The translations under genes were made by a program, and so were the position numbers. The notes under the pieces are model-generated. The model ran no database searches and was not told the origin of the DNA. It was given only the letters and a program-made list of their open reading frames with translations. From assembly GCA_902465425.1 (NCBI GenBank), contig CABQNA010000001.1, forward strand, positions 1 through 39,189: a stretch of DNA of 39,189 bases, in the 5' to 3' direction. The DNA is from an uncultured Collinsella sp. Lineage in GTDB: Bacteria > Actinomycetota > Coriobacteriia > Coriobacteriales > Coriobacteriaceae. Below, one piece after another: positions 22,705 to 30,162 of the stretch; within the stretch, counting starts at the first letter, position 1, and the number at the start of each line of letters is the position of its first letter.

Positions 22705-23361
22705 TTACCCCAACGCCCCATTTGCCAGCATATCGGTAACGTCGTTTAGGCTCGAAACTATTGCCGTGGCCAATCTTTCCATCTCATCTGTTGGCTCAGA
22801 GAGATCGGGGACCATGACAGTGCAAAATCCTCCTGCAAATCCCGCGCGCACCCCGTTATAGGAATCCTCTAAAACGAGGGATTTCTGCGGTGAAGCTCCT
22901 AGCTCATCCGCCGCTTTCAAAAAGACGTCTGGGTAAGGCTTGGCGTGTTCGACCTCAACACCAGAGACGATCGAATCGAAATAAGGGAGTATTCCTCCCC
23001 TTATCAAATTTGCCTCGATCATTTTTCTGCTCGATGATGAAGCAACTGCCATCGGAATTCCCTCAGCCTGAAGATAGTCGAGAAGCCGATCTAATCCGAG
23101 TTTCTTCTCTGCGCCCTGAGCCAGCGCTTCATGCGCTATTTCGTAAAAACGGTCAACAAACGCTTGAGAATCGACCTCATCGCCATACCACTCGCGCATA
23201 ATGGACACCGCTTCCGATCCATTGGTGCCACGCATGGCGTCCGCAAGGCCCTCTTTGCATTCAACCTCAAACTCAATTGCGGTTTTGGGCCAGCAGGAAG
23301 CCCAAATCGGCTCAGTATCGAACATGAGCCCGTCCATATCGAAGATAACCGCCTCGAACAT
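22705..23361 (-). CDS. HAD-superfamily sugar-phosphatase-like hydrolase
   Basis: This 218-residue HAD subfamily I enzyme has motif I FDMDGLMFDTEP (Asp8 and Asp10), an alpha-helical cap (about 15-85), motif II ASSSSR, motif III HAKPYPDVFLKAADELG and motif IV LEDSYNG. AAGGAGG precedes the ATG by four bases. Its promoter has the same TAGACGTCTA palindrome as the aldolase gene, so it likely belongs to the same regulon despite its own terminator. It could remove the PTS-installed phosphate so that the FGGY kinase can rephosphorylate at another position, or detoxify a sugar phosphate. Both ideas are inference. Confidence 0.9.
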   Translation of the reverse strand: MFEAVIFDMDGLMFDTEPIWASCWPKTAIEFEVECKEGLADAMRGTNGSEAVSIMREWYGDEVDSQAFVDRFYEIAHEALAQGAEKKLGLDRLLDYLQAEGIPMAVASSSSRKMIEANLIRGGILPYFDSIVSGVEVEHAKPYPDVFLKAADELGASPQKSLVLEDSYNGVRAGFAGGFCTVMVPDLSEPTDEMERLATAIVSSLNDVTDMLANGALG

Positions 23362-23379
23362 ATTGCCTCCTTGTTCAAG

Positions 23380-23400
23380 TAGACGTCTATATACGTATAT
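23380..23400 (-). promoter_or_regulatory. Operator palindromes before the HAD gene
   Basis: TAGACGTCTA (23380-23389) is identical to the core of the aldolase operator. It is followed by a second palindrome, ATATACGTATAT (23389-23400). Both lie 19-39 bp upstream of the start codon, over the expected promoter. Confidence 0.55.
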
Positions 23401-23489
23401 TCTATCAAAGGAGGTCTTTTTTCTTTCACGGCAGCATGAAAAGGAGTCCGTCCCAATAAAAGCCGACAGGCGCCTCGTCTGCCAAAAAA

Positions 23490-23520
23490 CACCACGATGG
23501 AGGCAGTCCCCATCGTGGTG
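23490..23520. repeat. GGGAC-type stem-loop
   Basis: Perfect 10-bp arms CACCACGATG (23490-23499) and CATCGTGGTG (23511-23520) have a loop reading GGGACTGCCTC on the minus strand. It belongs to the same architectural family as the REP-like elements. A fragment GTCCCAATAAAAG lies nearby at about 23450. Confidence 0.6.
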
Positions 23521-23560
23521 GTTGCCTTACGTCGATTTACTTAGCGCGGCCCCGGGGATC

Positions 23561-23595
23561 AAAAAGAGCCGCCCCGGTTACCCAGGGCGGCCCTT
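23561..23595 (-). terminator. Terminator of the EF-G-like gene
   Basis: A GC-rich hairpin (GAGCCGCCC with GGGCGGCCC) is followed on the minus strand by TTTTT (23561-23565). It lies 35 bp past the stop codon. Confidence 0.88.
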
Positions 23596-23629
23596 TCGTC
23601 AGCACCTACATTGCAGACAAAATCACGCG

Positions 23630-25705
23630 CTACTTGGCACGGCCCTCCTCATAGCGCTCGACCAGCTTGGCCTGAACGTCATAAGGCACCTGCTCATAGC
23701 CTGCGGGCTTCATGGTAAAGTCACCCGTGCCGCGCGTGATAGAGCGCAGGCGCGTCGAATAATCCGTCAGCTCTGCCAGCGGCGCCTGGGCAATAACCAC
23801 GGTATCGCCGCGCTCATCGGTCTCCATGCCCGTCACGCGACCGCGCGATGCCGAGATGTCGCCCATCACAGCGCCGGCGTAGCTCTCGGGGATGGTCACC
23901 GTAATTTCCTCAATGGGCTCCAGCACCACCGGGTCGGCATCGGCACATGCCTTGCGCAGGCCGATGCGAGCCGCCGCGCGGAACGCCATCTCGTTGGAGT
24001 CGACGCTGTGATACGAGCCGTCGTACACAGCCACGCGAATGCCCGTGAGCGGGTAGCCGGCAATGATGCCGTCCTTCATGGTCTCCTGGACGCCCTTATC
24101 CACGGCGGGGATCAGCGAGCGTGGAATACGGCCGCCCACGACCTCGTCAACAAACTCATAGCCGTCGCTCGTGCCGTCGGGCCCAATGAGCGGCTCCACG
24201 CGCAGCCAGCAGTCGCCATACTGACCGGCACCGCCAGTCTGCTTCTTGTGGCGGCCCTGGGCACTCGCCGTGCGGCGAATGGTCTCGCGATACGGGATGC
24301 GGATCGGCACGCTTTTGGCCACGACCTTGGTGCGATCCTCCAAACGGTTGAGCAGCACCGAAACCTGCGCCTCACCCACGGCGGAGATGATAGTCTGCCC
24401 GGTCTCCTCGTCGCGGTCGATGCTCATAGTCGGATCGGCCTTGCAGGCTTTCTCGATAAACGTGTAGAGCTTCTCCTCGTCGCCACGATTCTCGGCCTCG
24501 ATGGCGATGCGATACTGCGAGTTGGGGAACTTAAACGCCGCAGCCTCGACCTTGCCGGTAATCGAGAGCGTATCGCCCGTCTCGGCAGCCAGCTTAGGCG
24601 CCACGATGATGTCGCCGGCATAGGCGTGACCGACCTCGGTCATATCACGACCGCACATCACATACAGGTGAGCCAGACGCTCACCCTTGCGCGTGCGCGC
24701 ATTGATCAACTCAAGGCCCGGCTCAAGCGTACCCGTCAGTACCTTGATAAAGCTGATGCGACCCTGCTGCGGATCGGCCAGGGTCTTAAACACAAATGCC
24801 ACCGGACGGTCATCGTCACTCGAGATCTTAAGCGAATCGCCGTCGATGAGCGGCATCTCGCCGTAGTCGGTCGGCGCCGGGAAGTACGTCGCAATGTCGT
24901 CCATCAGCGAGTTGACGCCCTGCTCCTTAATGCAATCACCCGCAAAGACCGGCACAAAGATGCGCTCGGCGATCGCCTTCGACAGCAGGCCCTCAAGCTC
25001 CTCCTGCGTCAGCGTCTCCTCGCCTTCCAAGTACTTCATCATCAGTTCGTCGTCAGCCTCGGTCACCAGCTCGCACAGATGGTCATGGGCCTCCTCGGCC
25101 TGGGCACGATACTCCTCGGGAATCTCCGACTCAACGGCTTCGGTGCCGTTGCAATGGCGCGCCTTCATGCGCACCAGGTCGATGATGCCGTCAAAGTCCT
25201 CGCCCTCGCCCCAGGGAAGGGTCACGGCGCCCAGGCGCGTGCCAAAGCGCTCCTGCAGCAGGTCCATCGTGGTCGCAAAGCTGGCCTCGGAGCGCGACAG
25301 GCGGTTTACGAACACCGCACGCGCCAGGCGCAGGTCCTCGGCGGCATACCAGAGCTTAACCGTCGTAGGCTGCGGGCCGGCCTCGGCGTCGACCACAAAC
25401 AGAGCCGTCTCGCAGACGCTCATCGCGGCAAAGGCGTCGCCGATAAAATCGGGGTAGCACGGGGCATCGAGCACATTGATGCGCGCGCCCTTCCAGTCGA
25501 TCGGCGCGATGGTCGTCGAGATGGAGAATGAACGCTTAACCTCTTCGGGGTCATAGTCGAGCGTGGGCTTGGTGCCGTCGTGGCCGCCCAGGCGGGCGGT
25601 CTTGCCGGAAAGGTGGAGCATGGCCTCGGCGAGTGAAGTCTTGCCCACCCCGCCTTGGCCTACGAGCACCACGTTCCTTACGTTACCGGTCTTGGGAGCA
25701 CCCAT
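23630..25705 (-). CDS. EF-G-like translational GTPase with altered G motifs
   Basis: This 691-residue protein is collinear with elongation factor G: a G domain (about 8-280), domain II (about 300-390), domain III, domain IV (ETIRRTASAQGRHKKQTGGAGQYGDCWL) and a C-terminal domain V (LEPIEEITVTIPESYAGAVMGDISASRGRVTGMET). The P-loop GQGGVGKT (16-23) is intact. The G3 motif, normally DTPGH, is DAPCY (80-84), and G4, normally NKxD, is NRLS (134-137), so catalytic His, invariant Gly and guanine-specifying Asp are all missing. The domain IV tip and the basic GRHKKQTGG loop are kept. It resembles the second EF-G-like protein known in actinobacteria rather than fusA. AAGGAGG precedes the ATG at 25705. 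GTP specificity and ribosome function are open. Confidence 0.9.
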   Translation of the reverse strand: MGAPKTGNVRNVVLVGQGGVGKTSLAEAMLHLSGKTARLGGHDGTKPTLDYDPEEVKRSFSISTTIAPIDWKGARINVLDAPCYPDFIGDAFAAMSVCETALFVVDAEAGPQPTTVKLWYAAEDLRLARAVFVNRLSRSEASFATTMDLLQERFGTRLGAVTLPWGEGEDFDGIIDLVRMKARHCNGTEAVESEIPEEYRAQAEEAHDHLCELVTEADDELMMKYLEGEETLTQEELEGLLSKAIAERIFVPVFAGDCIKEQGVNSLMDDIATYFPAPTDYGEMPLIDGDSLKISSDDDRPVAFVFKTLADPQQGRISFIKVLTGTLEPGLELINARTRKGERLAHLYVMCGRDMTEVGHAYAGDIIVAPKLAAETGDTLSITGKVEAAAFKFPNSQYRIAIEAENRGDEEKLYTFIEKACKADPTMSIDRDEETGQTIISAVGEAQVSVLLNRLEDRTKVVAKSVPIRIPYRETIRRTASAQGRHKKQTGGAGQYGDCWLRVEPLIGPDGTSDGYEFVDEVVGGRIPRSLIPAVDKGVQETMKDGIIAGYPLTGIRVAVYDGSYHSVDSNEMAFRAAARIGLRKACADADPVVLEPIEEITVTIPESYAGAVMGDISASRGRVTGMETDERGDTVVIAQAPLAELTDYSTRLRSITRGTGDFTMKPAGYEQVPYDVQAKLVERYEEGRAK

Positions 25706-25944
25706 GATGACCTCCTTGCAGGGCCGCGCACAATGCGCGACGCCAACGGGGAGAGTTCGCGGTCGGTGCCATCCCGGGAGCAGCATGGTCGGCAGCCGAG
25801 CCGACTCACCCTCCAAATGTCCTATGCCACCACCCTACCCTCACGGGCGGCTGTCCATGCATACCTTTCGGCACACGTATGAATACAGGCGGCGAGAGGA
25901 AGAGACAAGCTTGTGGGGCGATTATTGAACCCCGTCGATGCAAA

Positions 25945-25982
25945 CAAAAAGCCGCCACAGACTGTAAGACCTGCGGCGGCTT
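25945..25982 (-). terminator. Terminator of the amino-acid ABC operon
   Basis: A hairpin of AAGCCGCC and GGCGGCTT with a long loop is followed on the minus strand by TTTTT and a T-rich tail. It ends the three-gene ABC operon. The interval 25706-25944 holds only the leader and promoter region of the EF-G-like gene. Confidence 0.85.
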
Positions 25983-26015
25983 CGCCTCAATTAATAGTTG
26001 AGTAAATACCTGAGC

Positions 26016-26780
26016 CTACCCCTCGATACGGCTCAAGAACTCACGCGTGCGCTGCTCGCGCGGATGGTCGATAACCTGATCGGCAGGCCCCTCCTCGACA
26101 ATACGACCGCCGTCCATAAAGACCACGCGGTCGGCAACATCGCGCGCAAACTGCATCGCGTGGGTCACGATTACCATCGTCATATTCTGCGCGGCAAGGT
26201 CTTTAATGACATGCAGCACCTCGGCCGTCAGCTCGGGATCGAGTGCCGAGGTCGGCTCGTCAAAGAACAGAATCTCCGGGTCGAGCGCTAGGGCGCGGGC
26301 AATACTCACGCGCTGCTGCTGACCGCCCGAAAGCTCACAAGGAACCTTGTTCTCGTTGCCCGTAAGCCCCATCTGCGCGATCAACTCGCATGCACGTGCC
26401 TCTGCCTGCTCGCGCGGACGCTTGAGCACGCGAATCGGAGCATCGGTGATGTTTTTCATCACGGTATAGTGCGGGAACAGATTGTAGTTCTGAAACACCA
26501 GACCAAACCGCGAGCGCGCCTGTTTAGGAACATCGCCCTTTGCGTACACCGCGCCCGAACCCGCATCCGTCGCAACGGCAAGGTCACCAAACGAGAGCGA
26601 GCCTCCGTCGAGTGTCTCGAGCAGCGTGGCACACCGCAGCAGCGTGGACTTGCCGCCACCCGAAGGCCCGATAATCGCCACGACCTCGCCACGCTTCACC
26701 TCAAGCGAGATATCCTTGAGCACCTCATTGCCGCCAAACGCCTTGCGCGCGCTTTCGATTTTCATCACTGAGTTAGTCAT
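26016..26780 (-). CDS. Polar amino-acid ABC transporter, ATP-binding protein
   Basis: This 254-residue ABC ATPase of the GlnQ/HisP type powers uptake of an amino acid. Walker A is GPSGGGKST, the Q-loop is FQNYNLFPHYTVMKNI, the signature is LSGGQQQRV, Walker B is ILFFDEPTSALDPE, and the H-loop His lies in VIVTHAMQF. The ATG at 26780 overlaps the end of the permease gene by 8 bp, so translation is probably coupled; no strong ribosome-binding site is seen. It is the last gene of the binding protein-permease-ATPase operon. A loop insertion (DAGSGAVYAKGDVPKQAR) sits between Walker A and the Q-loop. Confidence 0.96.
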   Translation of the reverse strand: MTNSVMKIESARKAFGGNEVLKDISLEVKRGEVVAIIGPSGGGKSTLLRCATLLETLDGGSLSFGDLAVATDAGSGAVYAKGDVPKQARSRFGLVFQNYNLFPHYTVMKNITDAPIRVLKRPREQAEARACELIAQMGLTGNENKVPCELSGGQQQRVSIARALALDPEILFFDEPTSALDPELTAEVLHVIKDLAAQNMTMVIVTHAMQFARDVADRVVFMDGGRIVEEGPADQVIDHPREQRTREFLSRIEG

Positions 26781-27426
26781 GATAATAGTCCAGCTTCTTT
26801 TCGGCGGCGCCCAGCAGCATCTCGACCACAAAGTTAAAGACCCAGTAGATCAGCGCCGCAATCGCAAACGGCACCATGCTCACCTGCGAGGCGACCAGCG
26901 CCTTGGCGGTCGAGAACATCTCACCCACGCCGATGGCAAATGCCAACGACGTGTCCTTGACCAGCGTGATGATCTCGTTGCCCATCGCCGGCAGAATGCG
27001 CTTGGCGACCTGCGGCATCACGATATACAGAAACGTCTGCACGCGCGAATAGCCCAGCACCTCGGCAGCCTCGTATTGACCGCGAGGAATGGACTGCAGG
27101 CCCGAGCGATAGATCTCGGCAAAGTAACCGGCGTAGTTGATGATGAACGCCACGACGCACGCCGTCCACTTGGAATCGGGCGTGAGCGAAATGCCAAACA
27201 CGTAGTACGGGGCAAAGTAGATGGCAAACATCTGCAGCATGAGCGGCGTACCGCGCATGACCGAAATGTAGATGCGCGCAATCCAGCGAAGCGGCGCGAT
27301 TTTGCTCATGCGCATAAACGCCACGGGGATGCCCAGCGGAATCGACCCCAGCAGTGTCAGCACAAACAACTGCAAACTGACCAAGAATCCCTGGCCAAGC
27401 ATCTGCATCATGACCTGAATAGACAT
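26773..27426 (-). CDS. Polar amino-acid ABC transporter, permease
   Basis: This 217-residue membrane protein of the HisM/GlnP family has about five hydrophobic segments. The EAA loop that docks the ATPase is EAAEVLGYSRVQTFLYIVMPQ. The family motif RGTPLMLQMF lies in the first third. The start is the ATG of TAATG at 27426, sharing one base with the stop of the binding-protein gene; the in-frame ATG at 27441 lies inside that gene and is not preferred. One permease gene implies a homodimer. Confidence 0.95.
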   Translation of the reverse strand: MSIQVMMQMLGQGFLVSLQLFVLTLLGSIPLGIPVAFMRMSKIAPLRWIARIYISVMRGTPLMLQMFAIYFAPYYVFGISLTPDSKWTACVVAFIINYAGYFAEIYRSGLQSIPRGQYEAAEVLGYSRVQTFLYIVMPQVAKRILPAMGNEIITLVKDTSLAFAIGVGEMFSTAKALVASQVSMVPFAIAALIYWVFNFVVEMLLGAAEKKLDYYHD

Positions 27427-28286
27427 TACTTGAGCACCCAATTATCGAAAGATAGACCATAGCTTGAATACTTGTCGCACAGGTCCTTGACTGTGCCGTC
27501 CTCGTAGAGCGCCTTGAGCGACTCGGTCACGGCGTCGGCCGACTTGGTGTCGCCTTTCTTAAAGCCGACGGCGTAATGCTCGCTGGACAGCGGCTCATCA
27601 AGCTGCGTATAGGCATCGGGCTTGGCGGCAAGCTGATACTGGGCAATCGAAAGGTCGCAAGCCACGGCATCGACCGCGCCGCTCTCGAGCTGTATAAAGG
27701 CCGTGTTGTACTCGCCGATCGTGTCGAGCGTGGCAAACGTCGCCGCCAGATCCTTCTGGTCACCCTCGAGCACATCCTGCGCAGCGGAATCGGTCTGGGT
27801 AATCACGGTCTTGCCGGCAAGATCGTCCCAGCTCTTGATGTCTGCATCCTTCTTTACCACCAGCACCTGCTCGTTGAGCATGTACGGCTCGGAGAACGTG
27901 TAGTCGTCCTCGCGACCCTCCATGGTAAAGCCGTTCCAGATGCAGTTGATGGCACCCGAGTTGAGCAGCGTATCCTTGGCATCCCAGTCGATGGCCTCGT
28001 ATTTGACCTCCCAGCCCTGCTTGTCGGCAACAGCCTTGGCCAGATCGAGATCAAAGCCGGTGTACTCGCCGTCGTCGCCCACAAAGCCGTACGGAGGATA
28101 GGACTTATCAAAGCCCACCACGAGCTTCTTGGACTCCGCAGCGCCCTTCACGTCCTTGGCCGCGGCAGAGCCAGCAGCGGAGCCCTTGCCGGCGCCACCG
28201 CCGCAGCCGACAAGACCAAGGCCAAGCACCGTGGCGAGCGAACCGGCTAGACCAACAAACTGACGACGAGACATATCGGTATTCAT
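27426..28286 (-). CDS. Amino-acid ABC transporter substrate-binding lipoprotein
   Basis: This 286-residue protein is of solute-binding family 3 (SBP_bac_3). The N-terminus carries both a twin-arginine-like motif (SRRQFVG, residues 6-12) and a lipobox ending at Cys28 (GLVGC), so it is probably exported folded and lipid-anchored. A Gly/Ala/Ser linker follows, then the binding domain with LVVGFDKSYPPYGFVGDDGEYTGFDLDLAKAVA at its start and IWNGFTMEGREDDYTFSEPYM in the ligand cleft. The ligand could be a polar amino acid such as cystine or glutamine and is not assignable. AAGGGGGA precedes the ATG at 28286. First gene of the operon. Confidence 0.94.
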   Translation of the reverse strand: MNTDMSRRQFVGLAGSLATVLGLGLVGCGGGAGKGSAAGSAAAKDVKGAAESKKLVVGFDKSYPPYGFVGDDGEYTGFDLDLAKAVADKQGWEVKYEAIDWDAKDTLLNSGAINCIWNGFTMEGREDDYTFSEPYMLNEQVLVVKKDADIKSWDDLAGKTVITQTDSAAQDVLEGDQKDLAATFATLDTIGEYNTAFIQLESGAVDAVACDLSIAQYQLAAKPDAYTQLDEPLSSEHYAVGFKKGDTKSADAVTESLKALYEDGTVKDLCDKYSSYGLSFDNWVLK

Positions 28287-28315
28287 GGTATTCCCCCTTG
28301 GTGGCACTTTAGTTA

Positions 28316-28371
28316 GGTAAAGTGAGTCATGTAACGTTCAGAATCATACACTTTACCTTGATAGAGTACAA
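28316..28371 (-). promoter_or_regulatory. Promoter of the ABC operon with bracketing inverted repeat
   Basis: On the minus strand, TTGTAC (plus 28366-28371), a 17-bp spacer and TATGAT (plus 28343-28348) form a good promoter. Perfect 9-bp arms GGTAAAGTG (28316-28324) and CACTTTACC (28349-28357) lie on both sides of the -10, one of them in the spacer, which points to a DNA operator rather than an RNA hairpin. Confidence 0.65.
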
Positions 28372-28379
28372 GGGAGAGG

Positions 28380-28526
28380 TTGCCCGGCGTGGGCGGGGAG
28401 CGGCGCGTAATTAAGTTTCCTGCTCTACAGTCCTGCGCAAGACGGAAAGCACATTAAGTGCTTTCCTTTGCGTGCGGAACTCGCGATAAACTTAATTACG
28501 CGCCGCTCCCCGCCCACGCCGGGCAA
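28380..28526. repeat. 147-bp near-complete palindrome
   Basis: Perfect 39-bp arms (28380-28418 and 28488-28526, starting TTGCCCGGCGTGGGCGG) enclose a 69-bp centre. The centre itself contains GGAAAGCAC-ATTAA-GTGCTTTCC and an outer CGCAA/TTGCG pair, so most of the element can fold back. It lies between divergent promoters. It contains no open reading frame and no obvious target-site duplication. Confidence 0.85.
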
Positions 28527-28590
28527 ACATCGTTGGACTTATCACTGACATGAAATGGGCGCTTGCATATCGTCTGCTAACTTGGCACGG

Positions 28591-28596
28591 TACAAT
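28591..28596 (+). promoter_or_regulatory. -10 box of the rRNA methyltransferase gene
   Basis: TACAAT lies about 40 bases before the start codon; no clear -35 is seen. The same hexamer occurs at the expected -10 place of several other genes here. Confidence 0.4.
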
Positions 28597-28635
28597 GCTT
28601 TCAGATTTCAATTTGTAAATTAGTGGGGTTAATTC

Positions 28636-30084
28636 ATGGCAGAATCTCGTGCGGAGCGTAAGGCTCGTCGTGCTTCGATCGAGGCGGCTGAGGGGTCAGA
28701 GGAGAAAAAATCTTCTAAGAAATCCAAGTCGTCTCAGGACGCGAAGGGTAAGTCGGCCAAGGGCAAGGCTAAGGCCAAGCGTCCCGGCTCTCGTCGGAAC
28801 GAGGATAAGGCATCTCAGAATCGCTCCAAGCGCCCGTATAAGAATCCGGTTCCGTCTGCGCGTAAGGCCGTTGATCCCAAGTCTCCTTGTTCCATCATGA
28901 AAGCTTGCGGTGGGTGTACGGCGCTCAATCGTCCTTATAAGAAGCAGCTCGCCGCCAAGCAGGCTGCTATGGAGGAGCTTTTTGCTTCGCTTTGTGAGCG
29001 TGAGGGCATTGCTGTAGATCCTATTCGTGGCATGGGTGTCACCCTGGGCGACCCGGGCAAATATCCTGCGCCGCGCGGTTTTCGCCATAAGGCCGCCACT
29101 CCCTTTGCTCCCGGTAAGGAGGGCGCTGTCCGTTGCGGTTTCTTTGAGCGCGGCACGCACAAGATCGTTGCCGTACCTGAATGCCCCGTCGAGGCACCGG
29201 GCGCCCGACAAATTCTTAACGGCATCGCGCGTGAAGCTGAGCGCCTGCACATTCCCGCCTTTAACGAGGACAAGCATCTGGGCTTGCTCCGCTATGCCGT
29301 CGTCCGCTGCGGTTGGCGTACCGACCAGGTCATGGTCACGCTCGTGACCGCTCAGCGCGACTTGCCGCATGCGCAGGAGTTCTTTGAGGCTGTCGCCGCA
29401 CTCGATCCGCGCATCGTCACCGTCGCCCAAAACATCAACGGACGTCCCGGCAACGCCATCCTCGGCGAGGAAACCCGCATCGTGTATGGCGCCGAATGCA
29501 TGCGCGACCAGCTGCTCGGCTGCGAATTCGACATCTCCCCCACCGCGTTTTACCAGACCAACCCGCAACAGACCGAGCTGCTCTATCAGCTCGCTATCGA
29601 CGGCATGGATTTGCACCAGGGCGATGTGCTCATGGATGCCTACTGTGGCAGCGGCACCATCGGTCTTTGCGCAGCTAAAGATGCCCAGAACAAGGGGATC
29701 GGCATCATGCTGCTCGGTGTGGAGCGCAACCCGGCGGGCATTGCCGACGCACGCCGCAATGCCGAGCTCAACGGTCTTACCCGCAGCGCCTGGTTTATGG
29801 CCGACGATGCCACCGATTACATCCTAGATGCCGCCGACAACAACGAGCGGGTCGATGTCCTTTCCATCGACCCGCCGCGTGCCGGCTCCACCCCCGAGTT
29901 CCTCGAAGCTGCCTGCGCACTTAAGCCGCGCCGCATCACCTATATCAGCTGCAACCCCGTGACTCAAGAGCGCGACCTGCATCGGCTCCTCGACGGAGGC
30001 TATCGCCTGCTCAAGATCACGCCCGTCGACATGTTCCCTCACACCGACCACACCGAAACCGTAGCGGTCCTCGAGCGCCGCTAA
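28636..30084 (+). CDS. 23S rRNA (uracil-5-)-methyltransferase, RlmD/RumA family
   Basis: This 482-residue TrmA/RumA-family enzyme makes 5-methyluridine in 23S rRNA using S-adenosylmethionine. The 4Fe-4S cysteines are visible at 85, 91 and 94 (SPCSIMKACGGC) and in VPECPVE. FYQTNPQQTELLY, the SAM-binding DAYCGSGTIGL, DPPRAGS, the catalytic-cysteine motif YISCNPVTQERDL and the closing DMFPHTDHTETVAVL all match the family. In place of the usual N-terminal TRAM domain there are about 80 residues of Lys/Arg/Ser-rich sequence, probably disordered and RNA-binding. It is monocistronic, with a hairpin terminator. It could equally be an RlmCD-type enzyme; the target uridine is not determined. Confidence 0.94.
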   Translation: MAESRAERKARRASIEAAEGSEEKKSSKKSKSSQDAKGKSAKGKAKAKRPGSRRNEDKASQNRSKRPYKNPVPSARKAVDPKSPCSIMKACGGCTALNRPYKKQLAAKQAAMEELFASLCEREGIAVDPIRGMGVTLGDPGKYPAPRGFRHKAATPFAPGKEGAVRCGFFERGTHKIVAVPECPVEAPGARQILNGIAREAERLHIPAFNEDKHLGLLRYAVVRCGWRTDQVMVTLVTAQRDLPHAQEFFEAVAALDPRIVTVAQNINGRPGNAILGEETRIVYGAECMRDQLLGCEFDISPTAFYQTNPQQTELLYQLAIDGMDLHQGDVLMDAYCGSGTIGLCAAKDAQNKGIGIMLLGVERNPAGIADARRNAELNGLTRSAWFMADDATDYILDAADNNERVDVLSIDPPRAGSTPEFLEAACALKPRRITYISCNPVTQERDLHRLLDGGYRLLKITPVDMFPHTDHTETVAVLERR

Positions 30085-30112
30085 CCAACCCCGGTAGATT
30101 TTTGGGACAAGA

Positions 30113-30142
30113 AAGGGGGCGGCCCGTCTAGACCGCCCCCTT
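30113..30142. terminator. Bidirectional terminator
   Basis: AAGGGGGCGG (30113-30122) pairs with CCGCCCCCTT (30133-30142) between the convergent methyltransferase and PHP genes. A-rich sequence lies on the left side; the T-run on the right is short. Confidence 0.75.
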
Positions 30143-30162
30143 CACTTGGTTTACGAACGCCG

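Noticed and set aside
23201..25531. 776-codon plus-strand open frame
   Set aside because: It is antisense to the EF-G-like and HAD genes, with Arg/His-rich composition and no recognisable domain.
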